From: JALYNX01 sp040905925
GTDB lineage: Bacteria > Actinomycetota > Acidimicrobiia > Spongiisociales > ZC4RG35
Direction of reading: 5' to 3'
NCBI GenBank assembly: GCA_040905925.1
Contig: JBBDQO010000011.1
Location: 1 to 59,120, forward strand
Length of the DNA stretch: 59,120 nucleotides
Shown piece by piece: positions 33,648 to 42,471 of this stretch (its first letter is position 1; the number at the start of each line of letters is the position of its first letter). The notes beneath the pieces are model-generated. The model did not search any database, was not told the origin of the DNA, and saw only the letters and a program-made list of their open reading frames with translations. The position numbers were made by a program, and so were the translations under genes.

Positions 33648-34949
33648 ATGACGCGAGTATCCACCGCGCCACCTGCCCAGGCCGAGGGCGAGGTTCCGCC
33701 TCGACGCAGCTTGCTGCGAGCTCTGGAGATAGACCTCCGGGTCTTCGGCATGGTCGTCGCCCTGGTGGTGATTCTGGTCGGTTTCGGGATTCTCACCGAT
33801 GGAAGATTCCTCCGGCCGGTGAACATGGTCAACCTGGCGGTGCAGTCGGTGTCGGTCGCCATCATCGCCACCGGGATGACGATGGTCATCGTCTCCCGCA
33901 ACATCGACCTCTCGGTTGGCTCCATCGTGGGAGTGGTGGGGATGACCTATGCCGTGCTCATGGCCAGGATCCTGCCCGACTACCTGGGCTTCGACAGCCC
34001 ATTCCTTTGGCTCGTTGCCCTCGCCATCGGTATCGCACTGGGTGCTCTCATCGGCGCTGTCCAGGGGTACATCATCGCCTATATCGGTGTCCCCTCGTTC
34101 GTGGTCACGCTTGGTGGCCTGCTCATCTTCCGCGGCGCGACCTGGCTCGTTACGCGGGGTGTCACCATTTCGCCGGTCGACCCGACCTTCAGGCTCTTCG
34201 GTGGTGGCCCGGAGGGCTCCATCGGGGGGCCCGCCAGCTGGATCGTGGGCGGTCTGGCGTGTGGAGCGATCATTGCGTTGCTGGCTTCTGGCCGGAACCA
34301 GCGCCGGAAATTCGGGTTCCCGCTGCGCCCGAAGTGGGCGGAGGCCCTGATCGGGACCGTCAGCTGTCTCGCCGTGCTCGGTCTGGTCTGGTTGTTCAAC
34401 AGCTACAAGTGGCCCGACACCCTGGCGCAGAGGCACGCCGCTGAAACCGGGATCACCATCCCTCCGGGGGGTCTGCCGGCCGGTGTCCCCTGGCCGGTGA
34501 TCGTTCTCCTTGGTGTCACCCTGGTCATGAACTTCGTGGCCACACGGCGTCGCTTCGGCCGATACGTTTTCGCCATCGGTGGCAACCCGGAGGCCTCGGA
34601 GCTGGCAGGAATCAACACCCGGCGGACAATCATGAAGACCTTCATCCTCATCGGTGTGCTCTGCGCCATAAGCAGCGCCGTTGCCACGGCCCGTCTCGAC
34701 GGGGCCACACTCGACCTCGGCGAGGGCTACGAGTTGTATGTGATCGCAGCCTCTGTGATCGGGGGCACATCGTTTGCCGGCGGAATCGGCACCATCTCGG
34801 GGGCCGTACTCGGCGCCCTTGTCATGTCCTCGTTGGCCTACGGTTTGAGCTTCATGGGCTTGTCGTCGCCGATCCAGGACATATTCGCCGGGATCGTGCT
34901 CATAGTTGCCGTGGCATTCGACAACATCAACCGCCGGCGCAAGTTGTAG
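33648..34949 (+). CDS. xylH: D-xylose ABC transporter permease
   Basis: The 433-aa BPD_transp_2 permease is longer than the rhamnose ones and has XylH-like extra loops (residues about 170-270). Motifs: IVSRNIDLSVGSIVGVVG, GYIIAYIGVPSFVVTLGG, GGNPEASELAGINTRRTI and GGTSFAGGIGTISGAVLGA. ATG 33648 is used; a frame from 33606 would start inside the terminator hairpin. It lies between the binding protein and ATPase genes. Confidence 0.9.
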   Translation: MTRVSTAPPAQAEGEVPPRRSLLRALEIDLRVFGMVVALVVILVGFGILTDGRFLRPVNMVNLAVQSVSVAIIATGMTMVIVSRNIDLSVGSIVGVVGMTYAVLMARILPDYLGFDSPFLWLVALAIGIALGALIGAVQGYIIAYIGVPSFVVTLGGLLIFRGATWLVTRGVTISPVDPTFRLFGGGPEGSIGGPASWIVGGLACGAIIALLASGRNQRRKFGFPLRPKWAEALIGTVSCLAVLGLVWLFNSYKWPDTLAQRHAAETGITIPPGGLPAGVPWPVIVLLGVTLVMNFVATRRRFGRYVFAIGGNPEASELAGINTRRTIMKTFILIGVLCAISSAVATARLDGATLDLGEGYELYVIAASVIGGTSFAGGIGTISGAVLGALVMSSLAYGLSFMGLSSPIQDIFAGIVLIVAVAFDNINRRRKL

Positions 34950-34963
34950 AGCGAGGAGACAGG

Positions 34964-35746
34964 ATGCCCGAAGGTGTGCCCCTGGTCGAGCTGCGGAACA
35001 TGAATGTCTCGTTTGGTGGCGTCCATGCCGTCAACCATGTCACCGTCGACCTCTACCCGGGCGAGATTCTCGGCCTGGTCGGTGGCAACGGGGCCGGGAA
35101 GTCGACTCTGATCAAGACCCTGTCCGGGGCGCAGAAGCCGGATTCGGGTGAGATATTCATCGACGGGGAGCCCGTCACCATCCATTCGCCAATGGACGCC
35201 AAGCACCTCGCCGTGGAGACCATCTATCAGACGCTGGCTCTGGCCGACAACATCGACGCCCCATCCAACGTGTTCCTGGGGCGGGAGATCCTGACCCCGG
35301 TGCGGACCCTCGACGACTCGGCGATGGAGGACGCCACCCGCAAGGTCATGAAACGACTCAATCCCAGGTTCGAGAACTTCACGGCTCCGGTGGAGTCCCT
35401 CTCCGGTGGCCAGCGTCAGTCGGTGGCCATCGCCAAGGCAGTGCAGTTCAACGCCCGGATCCTGATCATGGATGAGCCGACGGCGGCTTTGGGCCCGGCC
35501 GAGACCGAGGTGGTCAGGGGTCTGATGCGCCAGTTGAAGGAGGAAGGCATCGGGATCTTCCTCATCAGCCACGACATCCACGATGTGTTCGACCTTGCTG
35601 ATCGGATCAGTGTCATGCTGCAGGGAAAGCTGGTAGGGACGGTGAACAAGGCTGACGTCACCATGGACGAAGTCCTTGCCATGATCATCATCGGAAAGCT
35701 GCCCGAGGAAATCACCGAAACCGATCTCGAGCAGCTTCACGGCTGA
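34964..35746 (+). CDS. xylG: Sugar ABC transporter ATP-binding protein, single NBD
   Basis: The 260-aa protein has one nucleotide-binding domain: Walker A GGNGAGKST, signature LSGGQRQSVAIAKA, Walker B ILIMDEPTAALGPAE, H-loop ISHDIHDV. Unlike E. coli XylG or the rhamnose ATPase in this window, it has one NBD rather than two fused ones, so it must homodimerise. This form is common in actinobacterial xylose/FrcA-type systems. It starts 14 bp after the permease. Confidence 0.88.
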   Translation: MPEGVPLVELRNMNVSFGGVHAVNHVTVDLYPGEILGLVGGNGAGKSTLIKTLSGAQKPDSGEIFIDGEPVTIHSPMDAKHLAVETIYQTLALADNIDAPSNVFLGREILTPVRTLDDSAMEDATRKVMKRLNPRFENFTAPVESLSGGQRQSVAIAKAVQFNARILIMDEPTAALGPAETEVVRGLMRQLKEEGIGIFLISHDIHDVFDLADRISVMLQGKLVGTVNKADVTMDEVLAMIIIGKLPEEITETDLEQLHG

Positions 35747-35770
35747 GCACGACCCGTTGGAGGGGATCTG

Positions 35771-36478
35771 ATGAACAATCTCGAAGAAAGAGTTGCGCTG
35801 GTCACCGGGGCCAGCCGGGGCATTGGCGCCGCCGTTGCCAGAGGCCTGGCGGAAGAAGGGGCTCGTCTCGTTCTCGCCTCGAGGAGTGGAGACGACCTTG
35901 GTATAGAGGGGGCAGTCGCTCAACCGTGCGATGTGCGTGACCCGGCTGCGCTGGATTCCTTGGTGTCCGCAGCTGTCGACCGGTTTGGTGGGCTCGACAT
36001 CCTGGTCGCCAACGCCGGGGTCGGTGCCTACGGGCCCTTTCTCGACCTTCCTCCGGAGCAGATGGAGGAGATGATCGACGTCAATGTCAAGGGCACCATG
36101 TACGCGGTGCGGGCTGCCCTGCCCCATCTCCTACGCAGCGATGCGGCAGACATCGTCACCCTTGCCAGCGAGGCCGGCAGGCGCGGACTTCCCTACGAGG
36201 CGGTCTATTGCGCCTCGAAATTCGCCCAGGTCGGCTTCACCCGCGCCCTCGACCACGAGCTGCGGGAGCAGGGGGTGCGTTGCACCAATGTCTGCCCGGG
36301 CGGGGTTGCCACCGACTTCGCCATGGGGCGAGGCCGGACCCCGGAGATGCCGGAGCTGGAGGGAATGATGACGCCGGAAGACGTCGCCGAGGTGGTCCTT
36401 TTCGTGCTCAGCCGTCCTCGCAACCATCGAATCCTCGAGGTGGCGCTGCGGCCGGTGACCGAAACCTCCTGGGGATAG
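35771..36478 (+). CDS. Short-chain dehydrogenase/reductase
   Basis: The 235-aa classical SDR has TGASRGIGAAVA (cofactor loop, residues 13-24), NAGVGAYGPF, a catalytic Ser in VTLASEAGRRG, and YCASK (Tyr-x3-Lys). An aspartate-free start to the second strand (LASRSGD) suggests NADP preference. The SD TTGGAGGGG precedes ATG 35771. It is the last gene of the xylose-importer operon, so a pentose or pentitol substrate is plausible but unproven. Confidence 0.85.
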   Translation: MNNLEERVALVTGASRGIGAAVARGLAEEGARLVLASRSGDDLGIEGAVAQPCDVRDPAALDSLVSAAVDRFGGLDILVANAGVGAYGPFLDLPPEQMEEMIDVNVKGTMYAVRAALPHLLRSDAADIVTLASEAGRRGLPYEAVYCASKFAQVGFTRALDHELREQGVRCTNVCPGGVATDFAMGRGRTPEMPELEGMMTPEDVAEVVLFVLSRPRNHRILEVALRPVTETSWG

Positions 36479-36488
36479 ATCCCGGTGA

Positions 36489-37841
36489 TCAGGGGTTGGG
36501 CGTCGCCCAGATCCGCTGATTCACCTGGTTCTCGAGCAACTCCTGGCCCCCTGACTTGGGCTTGGGATCGATCTCCCCGGAGGCGACCTTCTCTTCCAGG
36601 GCCTCCAAGGTGAGTTCACCGGAGAGGATCGAGGTTCCGATGCCGTGGGACCATCCGGCGTAACGCTCCTCGCGGGGGCGCTGCAATGTCTTGCTTTCGA
36701 TCATGTCGGCGGCGACCAGCAAAGCCCGGGCCACGGTGTCGATTCCTCCGATGTGCCCGTGAAACAGATCCGTGCGATCCATGCTCTGTCGACGCAGTTT
36801 GGCGTCGAAATTGAACCCGCCCGTCGTGAACCCACCGCTGCTGATGATCTCGTAGAGGGCCAGGGCGAGCTCGTCAACCGAATTGGGGAACTGATCGGTG
36901 TCCCAGCCATTCTGGTAGTCGCCGCGGTTGGCATCGATGCTGCCGAAGATCCCGCTGGCGGTGGCGTAGGCGACTTCGTGATGGAAGCTGTGACCGGCCA
37001 GGGTGGCGTGATTGGCCTCGATGTTGACCCGATACTCGCCGTCGAGCCCGTGACGGGTGAGGAACCCGTGGACCGTGGCACAGTCGTAGTCGTACTGGTG
37101 CTTGGTCGGCTCCTGGGGTTTGGGCTCGATGAGGAGAGTGCCCTTGAACCCGATCCGGTGCTTGTGCTCAGCCACCATCTCGAGAAAGCGGGCGAACTGG
37201 TTTTCCTCCCGTGCCAGATCGGTGTTGAGAAGGGTCTCGTAGCCCTCACGGCCACCCCAGAGAACGTAGTTCTCACCACCCAGGCGATGGGTTGCCTCCA
37301 GCATCAGCTTCACCTGTGCGGCGGCGTAGGCGAACACCTCCGGGTCGGGGTTGGTTGCCGCCCCGGCCGCATATCGAGGGTGGCTGAAGAGATTGGCCGT
37401 TCCCCAGAGAAGTTTGAGACCGGTGCGCGCCATGTGCCCTTCGATCTGGTCGATCACCGCCTCGAGATTCGCCTTCGTCTCTTTGAAGGATTGGCCCTCG
37501 GGGGCGACGTCGCGGTCGTGGAAGCAGAAGTAGGGCACCCCGAGCTTGGCCAGGAATTCAAACGCGGCTTCAACCTTGTTGGCGGCGCCCGCCATCGGGT
37601 CGACGTCCGGACTGAGCCAGGGCCGGTCGAAAGTCCCCATGCCGAAAACGTCGGAGCCGGGCCAGTTGAACGAGTGCCAGAAGCAGACCGCGATTCGGAG
37701 ATGGTCTTCCATCCGCTTGCCGAGGACCATTCGGTCTGGCTCGTAGACCTTGAAGGAGAGCGGGTCGGTGGATTCGAGCCCGCCGAACGGGATCGGCCCG
37801 GTTATCTCGGTGAAGAAGTCATTGCCCACGCCAAACCTCAT
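36489..37841 (-). CDS. xylA: Xylose isomerase
   Basis: The 450-aa protein is a class II xylose isomerase. CFWHSFNWPGSDVFG is followed by CFHDRDVAPEG (catalytic His-Asp), LLIEPKPQEPTKHQYDYD (metal Glu), NIEANHATLAGHSFHHEV (Glu/His ligands), SIDANRGDYQNGWDTDQFP (Asp ligands), and FNFDAKLRR. It converts D-xylose to D-xylulose, using Mg/Mn/Co. It is convergent with the xylose importer operon, 10 bp from the SDR stop. No xylulokinase is found nearby. Confidence 0.95.
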   Translation of the reverse strand: MRFGVGNDFFTEITGPIPFGGLESTDPLSFKVYEPDRMVLGKRMEDHLRIAVCFWHSFNWPGSDVFGMGTFDRPWLSPDVDPMAGAANKVEAAFEFLAKLGVPYFCFHDRDVAPEGQSFKETKANLEAVIDQIEGHMARTGLKLLWGTANLFSHPRYAAGAATNPDPEVFAYAAAQVKLMLEATHRLGGENYVLWGGREGYETLLNTDLAREENQFARFLEMVAEHKHRIGFKGTLLIEPKPQEPTKHQYDYDCATVHGFLTRHGLDGEYRVNIEANHATLAGHSFHHEVAYATASGIFGSIDANRGDYQNGWDTDQFPNSVDELALALYEIISSGGFTTGGFNFDAKLRRQSMDRTDLFHGHIGGIDTVARALLVAADMIESKTLQRPREERYAGWSHGIGTSILSGELTLEALEEKVASGEIDPKPKSGGQELLENQVNQRIWATPNP

Positions 37842-37885
37842 GTTCTCGATGGAAGGTGGCCGAGCCTATCACGCAGTCCTTGGGG

Positions 37886-38365
37886 TCACCCGATGGGGCG
37901 GCGGCGCTTGGAGGTGATGACACCGGTGTCGAACCCTCCAAGATGGAGGCCGCCGGCGAACCGAGCATGCTCGATCTTCAGACAACGATCCTGGACCACC
38001 TTCAGCCCGGCGTCCATTGCCTTGCGGGCCGCCTCCTCGTGACGGAGGCCGAGTTGGAACCAAACGACTTTGGCCCCGACTTCGATTGCCTCGTCGACGA
38101 CCCCGGGGATCTCGCTGTGCTTGCGGAAGATATCGACGATGTCTGGGGCCTCGGGAAGGTCGCGCAACGAGGGGTACGACTTGAGGCCAAGCACCTCGTC
38201 GTACATCGGGTTCACCGGGTAGGTGACGAAGTCGGTGCGAATCAGATAGCTGGCGACGAAGTTGGACGACTTGATCGGATTGGCTGACACCCCGACCAGG
38301 GCCACAGTGCGTGCCCCGAGAATGATGCGGAGTCGGTCTCTGGCTTCGAGATCGGCGACGGTCAC
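37886..38365 (-). CDS. CoA-binding domain protein (YccU-like)
   Basis: The 159-aa protein is a single Rossmann-type CoA_binding domain: TVALVGVSANPIKSSNFVASYL, YPVNPMYDEVLGLKSYPSL, DIVDIFRKHSEIPGVVDEAIE, VWFQLGLRHEEAARKAMDAG. Family members resemble the CoA-binding part of succinyl-CoA synthetase; their role is unknown. The GTG start overlaps the metY stop (GTGA). Pairing with metY is seen in many genomes, suggesting a link to methionine/sulfur metabolism. Confidence 0.88.
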   Translation of the reverse strand: MTVADLEARDRLRIILGARTVALVGVSANPIKSSNFVASYLIRTDFVTYPVNPMYDEVLGLKSYPSLRDLPEAPDIVDIFRKHSEIPGVVDEAIEVGAKVVWFQLGLRHEEAARKAMDAGLKVVQDRCLKIEHARFAGGLHLGGFDTGVITSKRRRPIG

Positions 38366-39654
38366 GACGCGGCCACCAGTGCTCGATCCAGGTCCCAGAG
38401 GATGTCCTCGATGTCTTCGATGCCCACTGAGATTCGGATCATGTCGTCGCCCACTCCGGCTCGTTCTCGCTCCGCGACCGGGACCTGTTGATGGGTCGTC
38501 GAAGCGGGATGGATCACCAGGGTCTTGGCGTCGCCGACGTTGGCGAGGTGAGAAGCCAGTTCGACGGTTTCTATGAAGCGGACGCCGGCGGCGAGCCCGC
38601 CCCGGAGGCCGAACGTGAAAACGGCTCCTGGCCCCTTGGGGAGGTAACGCGTGGCGAGAGTGGTCCAGGGGTTGTCGTCGAAGATCGGGAAGTTGACCCA
38701 GGCCACCTCGTCGCGGCTGCGCAGGAACTCGGCGACGGCGCGGGCGTTGTCGACGTGACGCTGCATGCGGAGGGACAGGGTTTCGACCCCCAGGAGCAGG
38801 ATGAAGGCATTGAACGGGGAAAGCGAGGCGCCGATGTCACGGAGCAACTCGACACGGGCGCGGGTCAGGTAGGCGTACTCGCGGAAGTTCTCCCAAAACC
38901 GCAGATCGTGATAGGCGGGCGACGGTTCCACCAGGATCGGGAACTTGCCGTTGTCGAACGGGAACCGGCCGCTTTCCACGATCACCCCTGCGATTACGGC
39001 GCCGTGACCTCCGAGGAACTTTGTCGCCGAATGGAGCACGATGTCGGCCCCGTGCTCGATGGGCCGGCACAAGTATGGGGTGGCAAAGGTGTTGTCGACG
39101 ACGAGAGGTATGTCGTTGGCGTGGGCCAGGTTGGCGAAGGTCTCGATGTCGAGGATGTCCGCTCCGGGATTGCCCACGGTCTCGCCATAGAGCAGCTTGG
39201 TCTTCTCGGTGATGGCGCCTTTCACCGCTTCGACGTCGCCGAAGTCGACAAAGGTCACATTGATCCCCATCCGGCGGAGGGTGACGTCGAACTGGGTGTA
39301 GGTCCCCCCGTAGAGGGATCGGGAGGAAACAACCTCATCCCCTTGCTGGCACAGGGCGAGGATGGAGATGAGCTGTGCCGCCTGCCCCGAGGCGGTGGCG
39401 ACCGCACCCAAACCCCCCTCGAGCGAGGCCATGCGCTCCTCGAACGCCGCAGTAGTGGGGTTGCCGATGCGGGTGTAGATGTTTCCGTAATTCTGGAGGG
39501 CGAAGAGGTCGGCGGCGTGTTGCACGTCGTCGAAAACGAACGAGGTCGTCGCGTAGATCGGCATCGCCCGAGCCCCGGTCTCGGGGTCGGGACGCTGACC
39601 GGCGTGGACGGCTCTGGTGGTGAAACCGAACTCGTGGTCCTTCATCGGCTTCAT
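38362..39654 (-). CDS. metY: O-acetylhomoserine (thiol)-lyase MetY
   Basis: The protein of about 430 aa is of the Cys/Met-metabolism PLP family. HEFGFTTRAVHAGQRPDP opens the fold, YTRIGNPTTAAFEERMA follows, and the PLP Lys is in LHSATKFLGGHG; a late segment reads LVIHPASTTHQQ. Length and the long insert fit MetY (direct sulfhydrylation of O-acetylhomoserine). ATG 39654 (or 39645) fits the family start. An in-frame ATG at 39705 lies before a strong hairpin and has GAGGAG too close to it. Confidence 0.92.
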   Translation of the reverse strand: MKPMKDHEFGFTTRAVHAGQRPDPETGARAMPIYATTSFVFDDVQHAADLFALQNYGNIYTRIGNPTTAAFEERMASLEGGLGAVATASGQAAQLISILALCQQGDEVVSSRSLYGGTYTQFDVTLRRMGINVTFVDFGDVEAVKGAITEKTKLLYGETVGNPGADILDIETFANLAHANDIPLVVDNTFATPYLCRPIEHGADIVLHSATKFLGGHGAVIAGVIVESGRFPFDNGKFPILVEPSPAYHDLRFWENFREYAYLTRARVELLRDIGASLSPFNAFILLLGVETLSLRMQRHVDNARAVAEFLRSRDEVAWVNFPIFDDNPWTTLATRYLPKGPGAVFTFGLRGGLAAGVRFIETVELASHLANVGDAKTLVIHPASTTHQQVPVAERERAGVGDDMIRISVGIEDIEDILWDLDRALVAAS

Positions 39655-39664
39655 GTTGGCAGCC

Positions 39665-39703
39665 GCGCAGGGGCTTTCAGCCGCCTCGGCTCCCCCCTGG
39701 CGC
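39665..39703 (-). promoter_or_regulatory. Structured metY leader hairpin
   Basis: On the minus strand GCGC(c)AGGGG pairs with CCCCT-GCGC, enclosing AGCCG-agg-CGGCT, so two stacked stems sit just 11 bp before ATG 39654. It could gate metY translation. It does not match SAM-I, SAM-II or SAM-IV riboswitch cores that I can recall. Confidence 0.35.
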
Positions 39704-39822
39704 ATACTCCTCGTCGGTCACCGCCCGGGACTCCCACACCTTGCTCCCCCGGTTGTGAGCGAGAGATGGCTGGGGTGAGTCCGGTGCAGCGCCGTGCCAA
39801 TGGTACGGACGGGGGCACCCTG

Positions 39823-39875
39823 CCGTAATTGGGACCTACAGGGGTCATATACGGACCTCTCGATCCCAATTACGG
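39823..39875. repeat. REP-like dispersed palindromic element, copy 2
   Basis: CCGTAATTGGGA (39823-39834) and its perfect complement (39864-39875) flank AGGGGTCATATACGGACCTCT, itself with GGTC/GACC pairing. The 53-bp element is shared with 22760-22811. Its right arm overlaps the last codons and TAA stop of the SMP-30 gene. Confidence 0.7.
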
Positions 39876-40793
39876 AAGCGGTTGCGATGCGCCGGTCGTC
39901 TTGGTTCGAACCCGGTACAACGACGTTGACGCAGTGATGAACAGATCGTTGCCTTCGGGTCCACCGAACACGCAGTTGCTGGTCACCTCGGGGAGGGGGA
40001 TCTTGCCGATGCGACGACCCTCAGGAGTCAACACATGGATTCCGTCTTCGGCGCTGGTGAAAACATGATCGGTCCGATCCACCCGGAACCCGTCGGCCAA
40101 ACCGGGTGAGACCTCGGCAAAGACCCTGGGATTGGTGAGACTGCGGCCGCCCTCGACGTCGAAGGCCACGATGTGGTGATTGCCCGCAGGGTCGATCGAT
40201 CCTGACGTGTCAGATATATAGAGGATCGACTCGTCCACGGAGAACGCCAGACCGTTGGGGTGGACCAGGAGGTCGGTGGCGACGGCGAGCGCTCTGGACT
40301 CGGGCTCGAGGCGAAACACGTAACACCCGGGGAGCTCCGACTCGGCTGCATGTCCCTCCCGGTTGGAGAGGATGCCATACGGAGGGTCGGTGAACCAGAT
40401 GCTCCCGTCGGATTTCACGACGACATCGTTGGGGGAGTTCAACCTCGCCCCCTGATAGTGGGTGGCAAGGGATGTGATCGTGCCGTCAGGCTCCGCTCGC
40501 TCGATGCGACGATGGCCGTGGGAGCAAACCACGAGCCGCCTCTCGAGATCCAGCGTCCTGCCGTTGGTGAACTCGACGCCGATGCGGTCGACCTCGACTC
40601 CCCTTTCATCGGTCCAACGCATGATCCGGTTATTGGGGATGTCGCTCCAGATGACAGATCGTTGGCTCGGGATCCAGGCGGGACCTTCCGACCAGGCACA
40701 TCCCCCACCGAGACGTTCGACCACGGCCGACGGGTCGATCAGGTTTGCGAAGGAGGGATCCTCCATCACGGGGGCGGGCATCATGTCGCTCAT
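39870..40793 (-). CDS. SMP-30/gluconolactonase family lactonase
   Basis: The 307-aa six-bladed propeller has CAWSEGPAWIPSQ (metal Glu), RLNSPNDVVVKSDGSIWFTDPPYG (Asn ligand), HPNGLAFSVDESILYISDT (Asn, Asp). These match the SMP-30/gluconolactonase/regucalcin calcium-dependent lactonases. It may open sugar lactones such as xylono-, arabino- or gluconolactone. The ATG overlaps the stop of the MerR-type gene by 4 bp, and the stop codon lies in the REP-like element. Confidence 0.85.
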   Translation of the reverse strand: MSDMMPAPVMEDPSFANLIDPSAVVERLGGGCAWSEGPAWIPSQRSVIWSDIPNNRIMRWTDERGVEVDRIGVEFTNGRTLDLERRLVVCSHGHRRIERAEPDGTITSLATHYQGARLNSPNDVVVKSDGSIWFTDPPYGILSNREGHAAESELPGCYVFRLEPESRALAVATDLLVHPNGLAFSVDESILYISDTSGSIDPAGNHHIVAFDVEGGRSLTNPRVFAEVSPGLADGFRVDRTDHVFTSAEDGIHVLTPEGRRIGKIPLPEVTSNCVFGGPEGNDLFITASTSLYRVRTKTTGASQPLP

Positions 40794-41607
40794 CCTGGCA
40801 AGGGAGCAATCGGGACCTGGATCTCGGTGACGTATTCAGAGGGCTCATCCGTCAGGAAGCTGTCGGGGACGTTCAGCTCGGGCTCGGCAGAGAACTTGAT
40901 GTAGACCACCCACGCCGGCCCGGTGATGACATGGCCGGTGGCAACGGCCCACTTCCTGGCCCAGGACCCCGCCCGGGAGACACTCTGATAGTCACCGCGC
41001 TCGATTGTCGTCGCCACCAGGGTCGGCGGCGTGGTGACTGATTCGATGTCACCGGTGCGCCGGATCCGTCGGGTGATCGGGATCAGGATCTCGGTCGCTC
41101 GCCCACCCGTCCGGCTCCTTCCATGGTCGATGGCGACCGGAGGCTTAGCGGCCCGACCCCCAGCTCTCGGACCAGTGTCTCGACTTCGATGAACAAGGGC
41201 CCCAGGTTGTCATTGGGAGCGAGGTCCCTCTTGAGAGAGGCGAATGTCCCTCCAGGCCGCTTTCGAACTACCACATCACGGTCTTCGGAATGCTCGAACC
41301 GGATCTCGAGTGCGGTCAGCCGCCGGTCCAACTCGCGGCGTTCGGCGACCAGCTCGGCCCTTCGCTTGGAGAGCTCCATCTGCAGGGACCCGCCGCCCTG
41401 GTTGAGGGTGCCGATGGTTGCGAGAGGGATTCCCAGGTCGCGTAGCGCGACGATCCGCTGCAGTTCGGGGATCTGAGCGGCGAGGTAGTAGCGATAGTGC
41501 GAATCGGGGTCGGTCCATGCTGGACGGAAGAGCTCGAGGGCGTCGTAGTGCCGCAGCTTCTTGGGGGACACTCCGGTCAAATCGGCGAAGGAGCCGATGG
41601 TGAACAT
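40790..41607 (-). pseudogene. MerR-family regulator with GyrI-like effector domain, frameshifted
   Basis: From ATG 41607, MFTIGSFADLTGVSPKKLRHYD is a MerR winged helix. A coiled coil (QMELSKRRAELVAERRELDRRL) and the first GyrI-domain strand follow, up to ELGVGPL near 41145. The frame then runs into a stop at 41083. The rest of the GyrI domain continues in another frame: KPPVAIDHGRS, then ATEILIPITRRI, then SRAGSWARKWAVATGHVI, ending at 40790. A 1-base gain or 2-base loss near 41141-41150 explains this. It may be a true mutation or an assembly error. Confidence 0.8.
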
Positions 41608-41621
41608 TTGGTGAGTGTAGG

Positions 41622-41652
41622 TTGACCTTCCCATGGTGGGAAGGTTGATAAT
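41622..41652 (+). promoter_or_regulatory. MerR-type promoter with 19-bp spacer and operator
   Basis: A -35 TTGACC (41622-41627) and -10 GATAAT (41647-41652) are separated by 19 bp, the overlong spacing typical of MerR-activated promoters. The spacer holds the perfect palindrome ACCTTCCC-ATGGT-GGGAAGGT (41625-41645). The promoter faces the LLM oxidoreductase gene at 41677, opposite the MerR gene. Confidence 0.75.
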
Positions 41653-41676
41653 TGAGGCTCATCGAGAAGGAGCCAA

Positions 41677-42471
41677 GTGAGGAACATCCGGATCGCAGCC
41701 CAACTGCATCCCCAACACGGTGAATACGCCGGGCTGCGCCAGGCGGTCCGATCAGCCGAGGAGATGGGTTTCGACATCGTCTACAACTGGGATCACTTCT
41801 ACCCGCTCTACGGGGAGAGAGACGGAACCCACTTCGAGTGCTGGACCATGCTCGGCGCCTGGGCCGAGCAGACCTCACGGATCGAGATCGGGGCTCTTGT
41901 CACCTGCAATTCCTATCGCAACCCGGATCTACTGGCGGACATGGTCCGGACCGTGGACCACATTTCCGACGGGCGTCTGGTCTTGGGGATCGGCGCGGGC
42001 TGGTTCAGACGTGATTACGAAGAATATGGCTACGAATTCGGCCGCGCCGGGTCGCGCTTGAATGACCTGGCGGCCGCTCTCCCCCGGATCAAGGCTCGCT
42101 GGGACCGGCTCAACCCGAAGCCGGTGCGCACTCCGCCGATCCTGATCGGGGGGACCGGCGAGCGCAAGACACTGCGAATGGTGGCCGAGCACGCCGATGG
42201 ATGGCACGCCGGGTTCCCAGACCACCCAGCGGACCTGGAGCCCAAGGTGCAGGCCCTTCGCAAGTGGTGCGATCACCACGGGCGTGGTCCGGCGGACATC
42301 GAGTGGGGAATCGGTCTCGAGCCGGAGAACAAGGACCAAGTTCTCGCCGACCACGCCGAGACCTACCTGGAGATGGGATTCACCCAATTCACTCTCGGCT
42401 ACGACGGGCCCGGCTGGAACCTGAGCGACGCCTCCGACTGGCTGGCCTGGCGGGACGGAAAGAACTCATGA
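41677..42471 (+). CDS. LLM-class F420-dependent oxidoreductase
   Basis: The 264-aa luciferase-like TIM barrel has IAAQLHPQHGEYAGLRQAVRSAEEMGFDIVYNWDHFYP at the N-terminus, VTCNSYRNPDLLADMVRTVDHISDGRLVLGIGAGWFRRDYEEYG in the middle, and PPILIGGTGERKTLRMVAEHADGW near residue 150. These are typical of F420-using actinobacterial LLM enzymes. GTG 41677 follows AAGGAG. It is driven by the MerR-type promoter and overlaps the next LLM gene by 4 bp. Confidence 0.9.
   Translation: MRNIRIAAQLHPQHGEYAGLRQAVRSAEEMGFDIVYNWDHFYPLYGERDGTHFECWTMLGAWAEQTSRIEIGALVTCNSYRNPDLLADMVRTVDHISDGRLVLGIGAGWFRRDYEEYGYEFGRAGSRLNDLAAALPRIKARWDRLNPKPVRTPPILIGGTGERKTLRMVAEHADGWHAGFPDHPADLEPKVQALRKWCDHHGRGPADIEWGIGLEPENKDQVLADHAETYLEMGFTQFTLGYDGPGWNLSDASDWLAWRDGKNS

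Noticed and set aside
36645..38042. 465-codon plus-strand frame opposite xylA
   Set aside because: Xylose isomerase motifs are on the minus strand; the opposing frame has no recognisable domain.
38488..39828. 446-codon plus-strand frame opposite metY
   Set aside because: Antisense of MetY, with a repetitive Gly/Val/Glu-rich product typical of shadows.
39640..39830. SAM riboswitch upstream of metY
   Set aside because: No SAM-I, SAM-II or SAM-IV core was found; only the nested hairpin is supported.
39900..39915. GGTTCGAACCC resembling a tRNA T-loop
   Set aside because: It lies inside the SMP-30 coding frame and no acceptor or anticodon stems can be built around it.
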